Notes: generated by a model not told the origin, from the sequence alone. Counted from the first letter of the stretch, positions 18,269 to 27,961 are shown. The stretch: 64,000 bases of DNA from Bacteroidales bacterium (GCA_024699055.1 JAILQG010000053.1:1-64000); one strand, 5' to 3'. Translations and numbers: made by a program.

Positions 18269-19897
18269 CTAACTGAGATTCAATTCCCTGTCGGCGTATT
18301 CGACTGCGGCCTCGCGATGGGTGATGCACAGTACTGTCTTGCGGCCGCGGCAGCCGGTGGCCAGATTCTCGAGGAGCTGCCTTTCGGTTTCGGCGTCGAG
18401 GGCGGACGTGGCCTCGTCCAGCACCAGTATTCCACCGGGACGGAGGAGTGCGCGCGCAATCGCTATCCGCTGGGCCTGCCCTTCGCTCAAACCGCGTCCG
18501 ACCTCGGCACATACCGTATCGAGCCCGTCGGGAAGATCCATTACGAAGTCGGCGCAGGCGGAATGGAGGGCCTCGAAAAGCTGCTCGTCCGAAGCCTCCG
18601 GCGCGGCGAGGCGGAGATTGTCGCGGATGCTGCCGCTCATCAGCGAATTCCCCTGCGGCACATACATGAAGTTGCAGAGGGTGCCGGGACCCGACGGTGT
18701 AGGCGGATCGTAAAGCGTAACGCTGCCCCCGGACTGCTTCAACAGGTTCATTATCACCATGATAAGGGTGCTCTTGCCGGCGCCGGTAGCGCCGCGGATG
18801 GCCGTGAAACTGCCGGGAGTGAAATCAAAGCTGAGATTGTCGATGACCTTTCCGGCCGCCCCGTCATAAGCGAAACTGAGGTTTTCAACCCTGATTCCAG
18901 GGGCGCCGTCGAGCCGGACATCCGGGACGTCCTCCTCCTGCACCTGCTCGGAAAGTTCCATGAGGCGGTCTTCGGAAGAAAGCGCCCTGATGAAGGCCGG
19001 AATCTGGTGGGTGATGTCCGCCACCGGCCTCTGCACCTGTCCGACCAGCTGCAGGAACGCCGTCATGAGGCCGTACGTGACAGTGCCTTTGCTGAGGCCG
19101 TACACGCTCCACACGAATGCGGCGGCATATCCCGCCATGAAGCCCAGCTGGAGGAAAGTCCTGGAAATTGCGGAATAATTGAGGCGGCTGACGGTCTTGC
19201 TGCGGACGTCGTACTGCAGGTCCGAAAGATCGTCCAGCACATCTTCGGTACTTCCCATGGTACGCACCAGAACGCGGTGCTGAAGGGTTTCCTGCATGTG
19301 TGCCTGCACCTTGCTGTCGCCCTTTCGAATATCCATCGTGAGCGAGCGCATCTTCTTGAAGAACAGCCGGCTGCCCACAACTGCCACGGGCATGATGAAG
19401 AGTACTATCCAGCCCAGGTCGGCTGAAAGCGAGAACAGGAAGATGGTGGCCGCCACGAACTGGCATACGGTTACGATCAGGGCGGGAAGGGAGACGCAGA
19501 CGAAGTCTATCACCACCCGGATATCCTCCTCCAGGCGGTTGATGGTGTCCCCGGTGTGGAACCGTTCCTTGCCGCTCCAGAGGCTGCGCATCACGCGGGC
19601 GAAGACATCGGCCCGCGTCTTGTTCTGGGCGTCGACCACGACGAGGCCTTCCCAGTAGCGGGCGCCCGTGCGGAGCAGGATCTGAAGGAGCATGATGCCG
19701 ACGAAAAGCGCAGCCTCCCTGCCCAGCGGGGCGTCGACGACTCCGGTGGCGATGTCGACCACCCTCTTGCTCATCCACACGAACGACAGCGACACGGCAA
19801 CCTGCAGCAATCCCAGGACGGCGCTCACGAGCACCTTCCAGCGGAACGGCCGCAGCGTCCGCATCAGGCCGCCGAAGCATTTGCGGAACGGCCTCAT
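18269..19897 (-). CDS. ABC transporter, fused permease-ATPase (exporter type, no N-terminal C39 peptidase domain)
   Basis: TM domain then Walker A GATGAGKSTLI, signature LSEGQAQRIAIARALL, Walker B ILVLDEATSALD. Confidence 0.93.
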   Translation of the reverse strand: MRPFRKCFGGLMRTLRPFRWKVLVSAVLGLLQVAVSLSFVWMSKRVVDIATGVVDAPLGREAALFVGIMLLQILLRTGARYWEGLVVVDAQNKTRADVFARVMRSLWSGKERFHTGDTINRLEEDIRVVIDFVCVSLPALIVTVCQFVAATIFLFSLSADLGWIVLFIMPVAVVGSRLFFKKMRSLTMDIRKGDSKVQAHMQETLQHRVLVRTMGSTEDVLDDLSDLQYDVRSKTVSRLNYSAISRTFLQLGFMAGYAAAFVWSVYGLSKGTVTYGLMTAFLQLVGQVQRPVADITHQIPAFIRALSSEDRLMELSEQVQEEDVPDVRLDGAPGIRVENLSFAYDGAAGKVIDNLSFDFTPGSFTAIRGATGAGKSTLIMVIMNLLKQSGGSVTLYDPPTPSGPGTLCNFMYVPQGNSLMSGSIRDNLRLAAPEASDEQLFEALHSACADFVMDLPDGLDTVCAEVGRGLSEGQAQRIAIARALLRPGGILVLDEATSALDAETERQLLENLATGCRGRKTVLCITHREAAVEYADRELNLS

Positions 19898-20163
19898 TCC
19901 GTAACGAGGCCTACCTTGAGCCAGCTTTCGGCAAGCTTGCCGGCGTCCTTCAGGGCTGTCTCTTCATCCACCTCGTACTCCTCCAGGAGCAGGTCCTTGA
20001 GGTCTTCTACGGTGAACTCTTTGCCTTCCACGGCCTTCCAGAGATAGGCCGCGGTGGCGTTGAGCGAAACCATCTTGTTGAAATTCACGGCCTCGGGGCC
20101 TTCCCTGGTAATGATATTCTCGCCCAGCATCGTGCGGAGCTTGAATCCTTCTGCTATTTTCAT
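19894..20163 (-). CDS. PqqD family protein (RRE-like peptide chaperone)
   Basis: 89 aa from MKIAEGFKLRTMLGENIITREGPEAVNFNKMVSLNATAAYLWKAVEG...; 4-bp overlap with ABC gene. Confidence 0.82.
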   Translation of the reverse strand: MKIAEGFKLRTMLGENIITREGPEAVNFNKMVSLNATAAYLWKAVEGKEFTVEDLKDLLLEEYEVDEETALKDAGKLAESWLKVGLVTE

Positions 20164-20191
20164 ACTATCAATAATTATTTCTCGTTCGGTT

Positions 20192-20656
20192 TCAAATCGT
20201 GATATGTTTGAGTCTTCTGTAAAATGCCAGCCAATATCGTCTGACAATGTAAGGCAGGCCCTGCCAGCGGCGCCAGCGGCGCATCTGGGACGCGCTGCCG
20301 GGATTTGTGGACGAGCCGTCGGCATGCCGTATTTCCTTCACCACCCCCACTATCCCGGCGAAAGGACACCTTTCCACCCCGCGCAGGTTGCCGTCCCCAC
20401 GGAGGGTGACGGTGCCGCCGTCCACCGCGATGACGCGGTGCAGGACATACTTCCCTTCACTGATCTCGGCCAGGGCGATGTCACCGGGCTTCACCTCTTC
20501 GCATCCCTCCAGCAGGACGCTGTCCTTCTTGCCCTCGATGAACGGTAGCATGCTAAGCCCCTTGGTCATGATTATGACCGAGCGGCCTTCCCTGATGAGG
20601 TTCCGCACCTCGCCGAGCAGGATGTCGTTGGGCATCGTTACACTGGTGTGAGTCAT
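20192..20656 (-). CDS. S24/S26-family peptidase-like protein, soluble
   Basis: GLSMLPFI Ser motif and YVLHRVIAVDGGTVTLRGDGN (His in place of general-base Lys); no TM helix apparent. Confidence 0.8.
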   Translation of the reverse strand: MTHTSVTMPNDILLGEVRNLIREGRSVIIMTKGLSMLPFIEGKKDSVLLEGCEEVKPGDIALAEISEGKYVLHRVIAVDGGTVTLRGDGNLRGVERCPFAGIVGVVKEIRHADGSSTNPGSASQMRRWRRWQGLPYIVRRYWLAFYRRLKHITI

Positions 20657-21528
20657 AGCTCGAGAAGTTTTGCGGAACTGACTCTGGCTGCCTCTTCGTC
20701 AGGACGGCAGTAAAGGGCGTAACATGGAGTGGCCGACAGGATTTTCTCGAAAGTGGAATGGAGCTGGTCCGCCATGAGGGGATCTGTCTTGAAGCCTGAG
20801 CTGGAAGAGTAGATGAGGGCATAGGAATCCAGGACTCCCAGCTTCTCGATGTGGTTTTCGGGATTGCGAACGATGCGGACGAAAGCCCCCGCTGGATAGT
20901 GCTCGTTTTTGTAGCAGGGCGTCTTTCCGCTCCACGGCGAGCCGTACACCTCGACGCCTCCGTCGGGATTGACGCGCACTATGGGATTGTCGTCGTTGAG
21001 CAGATGACTCCCGGGGACATGATCCAGCCAAAGCCTGCTGTGAGTGCTCTTGCCTGTACCGCTCTTTGCCAGCCAGAGGAAAGCCCTGCCGCCGTTGACA
21101 ATGACCGACGCGTGCATTTCGAGGGTGCCCATCCCGGCCGTGCGGAACGCGAACATGAGCATGGCTGCATTGTTCAGCGCGAAAAGGGCCTGGGATGGGT
21201 CGAGCACCTTGAGACGGGCATGCGTGAAAGCGGAGTCCGCGACCACCCTGCCGCTGGCCGGATAGCCGGCCATGGGGTGCATGTCGAACGCCCAGTTCGA
21301 GCCACTCCTGTAAAGGATGACTACGGGCTGCCCGGGCTCTTCGGCTCCGCCGTACACCTGGGTGAGCTCGAGCTCCGGAAGCTCCTTCACCACTTCTACC
21401 GTGAAAATGGGATTCCCGGCCTTCGGGGACTCGAAGGGAGCATATTGCCCCAGCTGTTCCAGAAGGGCGTTCCCTTTAGGAATGGCAAAGCGGAATGAGT
21501 GTCCGGCGACTGTGTAGGTCTTTGTCAT
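20653..21528 (-). CDS. HPr(Ser)-kinase/PEPCK-like P-loop protein
   Basis: LWLAKSGTGKSTHSRLWLDHVPGSHLLNDDNPIVRV P-loop and following Asp block; start of operon. Confidence 0.78.
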   Translation of the reverse strand: MTKTYTVAGHSFRFAIPKGNALLEQLGQYAPFESPKAGNPIFTVEVVKELPELELTQVYGGAEEPGQPVVILYRSGSNWAFDMHPMAGYPASGRVVADSAFTHARLKVLDPSQALFALNNAAMLMFAFRTAGMGTLEMHASVIVNGGRAFLWLAKSGTGKSTHSRLWLDHVPGSHLLNDDNPIVRVNPDGGVEVYGSPWSGKTPCYKNEHYPAGAFVRIVRNPENHIEKLGVLDSYALIYSSSSGFKTDPLMADQLHSTFEKILSATPCYALYCRPDEEAARVSSAKLLEL

Positions 21529-21530
21529 AA

Positions 21531-21546
21531 TATATTTGCAAATATA
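21531..21546. promoter_or_regulatory. Perfect 16-bp palindrome TATATTTGCAAATATA with a -7-like element on both strands
   Basis: Sequence identical to its reverse complement; contains TATATTTG in both directions. Confidence 0.6.
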
Positions 21547-21583
21547 AGTGAAAAAAAGAGGAAATTGATTACTTTTGCATATT

Positions 21584-22231
21584 ATGAATGAAAGCGCAAA
21601 AATGGATTACAATACCGAACGTGGAACCCTCGCCATGCCGGAATACGGGCGCAACGTGCTCAAGATGGTGGAAGCGCTGAAGGCCATGCCCTCCCGTGAA
21701 AAACGGAGCGAGCAGGCCCGCGCCGTCATAAAGACCATGGAAATTCTCAATCCCCAGGTAAGGCAGCAGGAAGACTGGGAGCACAAGCTCTGGGACCACC
21801 TCTACATGATCGCCGGATACGACCTCGACATCGACGCCCCGTATCCCGCCCCGGTAAAGGAAGACTTCGAGACCAAGCCCGTCCCCATCCCCATGAAGGG
21901 CAGCCCGATAAAGGCTATGCACTACGGCCGCAACATCGAAAAGATCATCAAACTCATCTGCGAACAACCCGAAGGCGAAATCAAGACAGTTCTCATAAAG
22001 AACCTGGCCATCTACATGCGCCAGCAGTACCTCATCTGGAACAAGGACAATGTTTCCGACGAAACCATCTTCGCCGACATTGAAAAGCTCTCCGAAGGCC
22101 GCATCGAGGTCCCCGAAGGCATCGAACTCGGCAAGGTTTCGGCCGATGTCAATTTCTCGCGTCCCGGCATAGGCAACCAGGGGGGAGGAAAGAACTCCAA
22201 CCGTAAATACCGCAACCGGAAGAAGAGATGA
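21584..22231 (+). CDS. DUF4290 family protein
   Basis: MDYNTERGTLAMPEYGRNVLKMVEALKAMPSREKRSEQARAVIKTMEILNPQ; ATG 6 nt after TACTTTTG. Confidence 0.88.
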   Translation: MNESAKMDYNTERGTLAMPEYGRNVLKMVEALKAMPSREKRSEQARAVIKTMEILNPQVRQQEDWEHKLWDHLYMIAGYDLDIDAPYPAPVKEDFETKPVPIPMKGSPIKAMHYGRNIEKIIKLICEQPEGEIKTVLIKNLAIYMRQQYLIWNKDNVSDETIFADIEKLSEGRIEVPEGIELGKVSADVNFSRPGIGNQGGGKNSNRKYRNRKKR

Positions 22232-24636
22232 GAAAGTTCTTCGAAAGCCTTGCCTTCTGGCGCAACTGGGACGACGGCGAAAGGGCCGTCGCCGTGAAGA
22301 TCCTGGGGTTTTTCGTTGCCGCTCTTGCGGTATTCGTACTCATCTCCACGGTATCCTACCTGTTCCACTGGCAGCAGGACATGAGCCTGCTGCAGGATCC
22401 CGAAATGATGGACGCATCCGTCCCCGTCGGCAATCTGGCCGGCAAGCTCGGCTACAGGACGGGGCACCTGCTGGTATGCGACCTGTTCGGGTTCGGCAGT
22501 TTCGCCCTGCTCGTCATCCTGGCGGCAGTCAGCGCACGCCTCATCGCAGGCCGCTGGCATTTTTCCCTCGTCAAGACCACTCTCATCACCCTTACGGGCG
22601 CCTTCGTCGCATCGATACTCCTTGCATTCATCGGCAGGCTGGCCGGGCTGCAGTACGCCTTCGGCGGCGGTCTCGGCGGCAGGTGCGGCGCTCAGGTAAT
22701 CGACTGGGGAGTGAATCTTTTCGGACTCATAGTCACGGGACTTGGCGTGCTGCTTCTCATTGCGGCATGGCTGTTCCTGTCTTCCAAAAAATTCTCGGAA
22801 CTGGTAAACGGCGTCGGCAAGCCGCACGAAAAGAAGCCCAAGCCGGAGTACGAGCACGAGACCGAGCACAAGACCGAGCTCAAAACGACCTATACACCCC
22901 CCGTCGAACATGAAGTCAAAAACACGGGCACCACGGTGCCACCCCTCACGCCGGTTCATGACGTAGACACTCCCCAAGACGGCCAAGGTCCCGAAATTGG
23001 TAAAGGCCCTGAAATCGAAGTGGTTACAGACGATACCCTGGAGGCCGAAGTGAAGGAGCTTCCCCCCATCGACAACCGCATGGATCCGCCGGAAGGCCTG
23101 CCGTGGTACAAGTTCCCCAGCATCACCCTTCTCGACGACCACGCCTCGTCAAAGCGCGAGGTCTCGAACGAGGAGCTCAACCGCAACAACAACAAGATAC
23201 GCGCTGCCCTCCTCACCTACAGGATAGAAGTAACCGACGTCAAGGCCGTCATCGGCCCCACCGTCACCCTCTATAAAGTCAATCCCGCCCCTGGCGTAAA
23301 GATTGCCGACATCAAGAAGCTCCAGGAAGACATAGCCCTGACCCTCAAGGCCCGCGGCGTGCGCGTCGTAACTCTGCCCGACTGCGTAGGCATCGAAGTG
23401 GCCAACGACAGCCCGAGCATAGTGCCGCTGAAGAGCCTGCTCAACAGCGAAAGCTTCCGCAAGAGCAAATACGAACTGCCCATAGCCATAGGCTACACCA
23501 TCACCCAGGAAGTCAAGGTCTTCGACCTCAGCGACGCCCCCCACCTGCTCATAGCAGGCGCTACCAAACAGGGCAAGAGCGTCGGGCTCAACGTAATCGT
23601 GGCTTCTCTGCTCTACAGCAAGCACCCGTCCGAGCTCAAGTTCGTCTTCATAGACCCGAAGATGGTGGAATTCAGTTCATACAACACGCTGCTGCACCAC
23701 TATCTGGCAGTCCTTCCCACCGCCGGGGACGAAGACGAGGAAAGGCGTAAGGCCATAGTCAAGAGCCCCAAGGACGCCGAAAAGGTGCTCCGCAGCCTCT
23801 GCACCGAAATGGACGAGCGCTACAAGCTTCTCAGCGAAGCCGGCACCCAGAAGATAACCCAGTACAACGAAAAGTACAAGGCCCGCAAGCTCCGTCCCGA
23901 CAAAGGCCACAGGTTCCTGCCGTACATAGTCACGGTGGTGGACGAGTTCGCCGACCTCACCATGGTCATCGGAGCTTCGCCCGAAGTGCGCGCCGCTTCC
24001 AAGAGCATCAGCAATTCCATCATCCGCCTTGCCCAGAAAGGCCGTGCCGCCGGTATCCACGTGATCCTGGCTACCCAGAGGCCTTCGGTAGACGTCATCT
24101 CCGGCCTCATCAAGAGCAACTTCCCGATGCGCATCGCATTCAGGGTAGCTTCGAGGATAGACTCCCAGACCATCCTGGACGCTCCTGGCGCTGAAAAGCT
24201 GATAGGCCGCGGCGATATGCTCTGGAGCGCCGGACTCGATACCGAACGTATCCAGTGCGGTTACGTGAGCGGTGAAGAGATAGACTCCGTCACCGATTTC
24301 ATCGGCGAGCAGCAGGGCTACAAGAAGAGCTACAACACCCCCTATTATCTGCCCGACGTGAGCGAGAGCTCCGAAGGCGGCGGTGCTGGCGGCGGCAGTC
24401 TTGGCGAGCTGGACGAGCGTTTCGAGGAGGCAGCCAAAATGGTAGTCACCACCCAGAGGGGTTCCACCAGCGATCTCCAGCGTAAGTTAGGCATGGGCTA
24501 CGCCAAGGCAGGGCGCGTCATGGACCAGCTCGAACAGGCCGGAATCGTCGGTCCGCAGGAAGGCAGCAAACCTCGCACGGTTCTTGTATCTACCCTCGAA
24601 GATCTCCAGACTATCCTGGATCAAATCGGAAAATGA
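22228..24636 (+). CDS. ftsK: DNA translocase FtsK
   Basis: Four N-terminal TM helices, GATKQGKSVGLNVIVASLL Walker A, VVDEFADLTM, C-terminal gamma winged helix. Confidence 0.96.
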   Translation: MRKFFESLAFWRNWDDGERAVAVKILGFFVAALAVFVLISTVSYLFHWQQDMSLLQDPEMMDASVPVGNLAGKLGYRTGHLLVCDLFGFGSFALLVILAAVSARLIAGRWHFSLVKTTLITLTGAFVASILLAFIGRLAGLQYAFGGGLGGRCGAQVIDWGVNLFGLIVTGLGVLLLIAAWLFLSSKKFSELVNGVGKPHEKKPKPEYEHETEHKTELKTTYTPPVEHEVKNTGTTVPPLTPVHDVDTPQDGQGPEIGKGPEIEVVTDDTLEAEVKELPPIDNRMDPPEGLPWYKFPSITLLDDHASSKREVSNEELNRNNNKIRAALLTYRIEVTDVKAVIGPTVTLYKVNPAPGVKIADIKKLQEDIALTLKARGVRVVTLPDCVGIEVANDSPSIVPLKSLLNSESFRKSKYELPIAIGYTITQEVKVFDLSDAPHLLIAGATKQGKSVGLNVIVASLLYSKHPSELKFVFIDPKMVEFSSYNTLLHHYLAVLPTAGDEDEERRKAIVKSPKDAEKVLRSLCTEMDERYKLLSEAGTQKITQYNEKYKARKLRPDKGHRFLPYIVTVVDEFADLTMVIGASPEVRAASKSISNSIIRLAQKGRAAGIHVILATQRPSVDVISGLIKSNFPMRIAFRVASRIDSQTILDAPGAEKLIGRGDMLWSAGLDTERIQCGYVSGEEIDSVTDFIGEQQGYKKSYNTPYYLPDVSESSEGGGAGGGSLGELDERFEEAAKMVVTTQRGSTSDLQRKLGMGYAKAGRVMDQLEQAGIVGPQEGSKPRTVLVSTLEDLQTILDQIGK

Positions 24637-25145
24637 GGAAGTCAGTCATAATCGCAGCCTGCCTGCTGCTCGGAACGGCGGCATGGGGCCAGAACACAAT
24701 CAGGGACATCGTTGCCATAATCCGCGGCAAAGACGTGGTCAGCTGTTCCTACACTTACACGATGCGGGGCTCCATGCCCGTCAAGGCCAGCGGAACCGCA
24801 GAGATGCAGGGGCACAGGTACCATACCACTGCCGACGGCGGGCTTGAAACCTGGTGCGACGGCACCACCTGCTGGATTGTCGACCGAAAGGCGAAGGAAG
24901 TCCTCATCGCCGAAGCCGGCGAGAGCATGGTCTCCCATCTCGACGAGTACATAGGCTACGTCCATATCTCCCGCTTCGACGGCAGCAACCTTGCCTGCAC
25001 CATAGTCAGGGAAGACCGGGACGTCGACCTCGACTTCAGCGCCTCCGGCATCACCCTTACGGAACCCTCTCCCTCGGACGATTCCCGCTTCGTCTTCGAC
25101 GTTTCCACCCTCGATTCATCATGGATTGTGACTGATCTGCGATGA
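24633..25145 (+). CDS. LolA-like outer-membrane lipoprotein carrier family protein
   Basis: Signal peptide; short beta-rich domain with DGTTCWIVDRKAKEV; position between ftsK and addB-like gene. Confidence 0.72.
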   Translation: MRKSVIIAACLLLGTAAWGQNTIRDIVAIIRGKDVVSCSYTYTMRGSMPVKASGTAEMQGHRYHTTADGGLETWCDGTTCWIVDRKAKEVLIAEAGESMVSHLDEYIGYVHISRFDGSNLACTIVREDRDVDLDFSASGITLTEPSPSDDSRFVFDVSTLDSSWIVTDLR

Positions 25146-27961
25146 CCGGATTTCTCAGACAAGTCGCACGACAATACTACACAGGCGGTCACGATTTCAG
25201 CCGCCTGTGTTTCGTCTTTCCCAGCAAAAGGGCCATCCTGTTCTTCAGGAAACACCTGGCCGAAGAAGTGAAGAAAGACGGGCGTACCAGCATGGCTCCC
25301 GCCTGCTGCACCATGAACGACTTCTTCTACCGAATCACCGGTGGCCACAAGGCCGACCGCATCCTGCAGCTCATCCGGCTGTACGAATGCTTCTGCCGCC
25401 TCGTGAAAGACCCCGAGCCCCTCGACGACTTCCTCTACTGGGGCGACGTCATGCTGTCGGATTTCAACGACGTGGACAAGTACCTGGCCGATCCCGACAG
25501 GCTTTGGAAAAACGTGGACGAGTTCAAGGGTATGCAGGACCTTTCCTTCCTGGAAGAAGACCAGCGCAGGGCCATTCTCGAGTTCCTCGGCCATTTCGAC
25601 CGCGAAGGCGAGATCAAGCGCGGTTTCCTGCGCATCTGGAACATCCTCCTCCCCCTCTACAAGGACTTCAATGCCGGTCTGGCGGCGGAAGGTCTGTCCT
25701 ACGAGGGCATGATATACCGCACCCTGGCCGAGAACCTCGACCGCGAAAGCGTCACCGACATCCTCGACCGCCATTTCGAACCGGGTACGCTCTTCGTGTT
25801 CGCCGGGCTCAATGCCCTCAACGAATGCGAGAAAAAGCTGCTGCGGAAAATGAAGGACGCCGGCCGCGCCCAATTCTGCTGGGACTGGTTCAGCCCCGAG
25901 ATTAAAGACCGCGGAAACATGGCCTCCTTCTTCATGGCCGGCAACGTGGAGCTTTTCGGGCAAGACCTCAAAACCGGGGAGCTGAACAGGCAAAGGCCGG
26001 AAATCAACATTCTCAGCGTTCCGTCTTCCGTGGGCCAGGCCAAGCAGCTGCCGGGCATTCTACAGCGTATAGGCGGCCACCACGACATCCGCACCGCCGT
26101 CATCCTTCCCGATGAAGGGCTGCTGGTACCCTTGATAAACAGCATTCCAGAAGACATCGACAAGATAAACGTCACCATGGGCTATCCCATGAAAGGGAGC
26201 GAGTGGCTGGGACTTCTGGGTATGCTTTCCGCCCTGCAACTCGGCATACGCGAGCTACCGGACGGACCGGCTTTCTACCACAGGCAGGTGCGGGGCATTT
26301 TCTCGAACGGACTGTTCCGCAGCGTCATCTCACCTGAGGAAAAGGAAACCGTCGAAAAGCTCAAGACCGCCGGAAAAATCTACATCCCAGTTTCGGATTT
26401 CGCCTCAGGAGACATTCTGCAGGCCATTTTCTGCAAGGCCGGGGACAAGGCGTCTTACCTGAAAGACATCATCCTTCGCATCGCCCATGCCATACGCGAG
26501 GACAAGGCGCATGCGATGGAGCTGGAGTTCGCCATGCACAGCTACAAGGCCGTCACGCGGCTCGGCGAACTCAACCCGGCCGTGAGCGACAAGGCATGGT
26601 GGAAGCTGTTCATGCAGCTGCTCTCCGGAGATACCGTCCCCTTCGAGGGCGAGCCGCTCGAAGGGATGCAGATAATGGGGCCGCTGGAAACCCGCGCCCT
26701 CGACTTCGACAACCTGGTCATCCTCTCTTGCAACGAAGGCATGTTCCCGCGGAAGTCGGTGGCGGCGTCGTTCATTCCACCCGAGCTTCGAAAGGGCTTC
26801 GGACTCCCCACCTATGAGTTCCAGGACTCGATATGGGCATACTATTTCTACCGCCTCATCCAGAGGGCAGAGAAAGTCTGGCTGGTCTTCGATTCCCGCA
26901 CCGAGGGCATACGCCAGGGCGAGGAAAGCCGCTACATCAAACAACTCTCGCTCGTTTACGGCTTCAAGCTCAACCGCTATGTGGTGAGTTCACCGGCAAA
27001 GGGCGTTGAAGTGCCCGGAAGCATCCCCAAGACCCAGGAAGACCTCGCCGTCATGGCATCCCCGGATTTCCATCTCAGCGCATCCTCGATGAGGCAGTAC
27101 CTGAACTGTCCGGCAGCCCTGTATTACAGCAGCATCAAGGGCCTCAGGCAGCCTGACGAACTAGAGGAGAACCTCGACCCGGGAATGCTCGGGAGCGTAC
27201 TCCACACCGTCATGCACGCCCTTTATTCCACCAATCCGTCCGAAAAGGAAGAAAAACGGCTCAGGCCGCTCGAACAGGTTGGCGCAAGCTATCTGAAAGC
27301 ACTGCTGAAGGATACCGAGGGCCTTGCGAAACAGGTGCGCATGCGCATCATCCAGAAACTGGGAAACGTCCCGGAGGTTACCGGACGCAACCTGGTCTAC
27401 GAGGATATCGTCTGCCGCTACGCCCGCAAGATTCTCGAATGCGACCTCGCCCTTCTCGAGAGCAAGGGTCTCCCCTCCTTCAAGATATTCGGCCTGGAGG
27501 AATACAGGGAAACGGTGATAGGCGGATTCCGTTTTATCGGGTACATCGACAGGCTCGACTGTTTTGAGCCCGGAACGATCCGGGTCGTGGACTACAAGAC
27601 CGGGAAAGTCGAAGACAGCGAGATGGAAATCACCGATGACAACGCATCCAAGGTGATCGACATTCTCTTCGGCAATGACAACAGCAAGAGGCCGGGCATC
27701 GCCCTGCAGCTCTACATCTACGACCGGTTCATGGATGGCGGAACCGGCGGCCGCACTGTTCTCAACAGCATCTACCAGACCCAGCGTCTGTTCACCGAAG
27801 GGGTGCGCACAAGCGCGCTGAGCAGGGTTTTCCTCGAAGGGATGGAGCCCCGCCTGGTCGAAAAGCTGGAAGAACTGCGCAATCCCGAAATTCCGTGGCA
27901 GCGCACTTCCGAGGCCAAAACCTGCGAGTATTGTGACTTCAAGAATATCTGCGGAAGATGA
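25142..27961 (+). CDS. PD-(D/E)XK nuclease family protein, AddB-like subunit
   Basis: IRVVDYKTGKVED nuclease motif; Cys quartet (YLNCPAALYY...CEYCDFKNIC) as in Fe-S AddB; no obvious Walker A. Confidence 0.85.
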   Translation: MTGFLRQVARQYYTGGHDFSRLCFVFPSKRAILFFRKHLAEEVKKDGRTSMAPACCTMNDFFYRITGGHKADRILQLIRLYECFCRLVKDPEPLDDFLYWGDVMLSDFNDVDKYLADPDRLWKNVDEFKGMQDLSFLEEDQRRAILEFLGHFDREGEIKRGFLRIWNILLPLYKDFNAGLAAEGLSYEGMIYRTLAENLDRESVTDILDRHFEPGTLFVFAGLNALNECEKKLLRKMKDAGRAQFCWDWFSPEIKDRGNMASFFMAGNVELFGQDLKTGELNRQRPEINILSVPSSVGQAKQLPGILQRIGGHHDIRTAVILPDEGLLVPLINSIPEDIDKINVTMGYPMKGSEWLGLLGMLSALQLGIRELPDGPAFYHRQVRGIFSNGLFRSVISPEEKETVEKLKTAGKIYIPVSDFASGDILQAIFCKAGDKASYLKDIILRIAHAIREDKAHAMELEFAMHSYKAVTRLGELNPAVSDKAWWKLFMQLLSGDTVPFEGEPLEGMQIMGPLETRALDFDNLVILSCNEGMFPRKSVAASFIPPELRKGFGLPTYEFQDSIWAYYFYRLIQRAEKVWLVFDSRTEGIRQGEESRYIKQLSLVYGFKLNRYVVSSPAKGVEVPGSIPKTQEDLAVMASPDFHLSASSMRQYLNCPAALYYSSIKGLRQPDELEENLDPGMLGSVLHTVMHALYSTNPSEKEEKRLRPLEQVGASYLKALLKDTEGLAKQVRMRIIQKLGNVPEVTGRNLVYEDIVCRYARKILECDLALLESKGLPSFKIFGLEEYRETVIGGFRFIGYIDRLDCFEPGTIRVVDYKTGKVEDSEMEITDDNASKVIDILFGNDNSKRPGIALQLYIYDRFMDGGTGGRTVLNSIYQTQRLFTEGVRTSALSRVFLEGMEPRLVEKLEELRNPEIPWQRTSEAKTCEYCDFKNICGR

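Noticed and set aside
18269-21528. Calling the operon a lasso-peptide cluster outright
   Set aside because: No Asn-synthetase-like cyclase, no B2 transglutaminase-like protease and no precursor visible, so only an analogy is justified.
22012-23142. 376-aa minus-strand ORF opposite DUF4290/ftsK
   Set aside because: Antisense to two well-supported genes; no domain.
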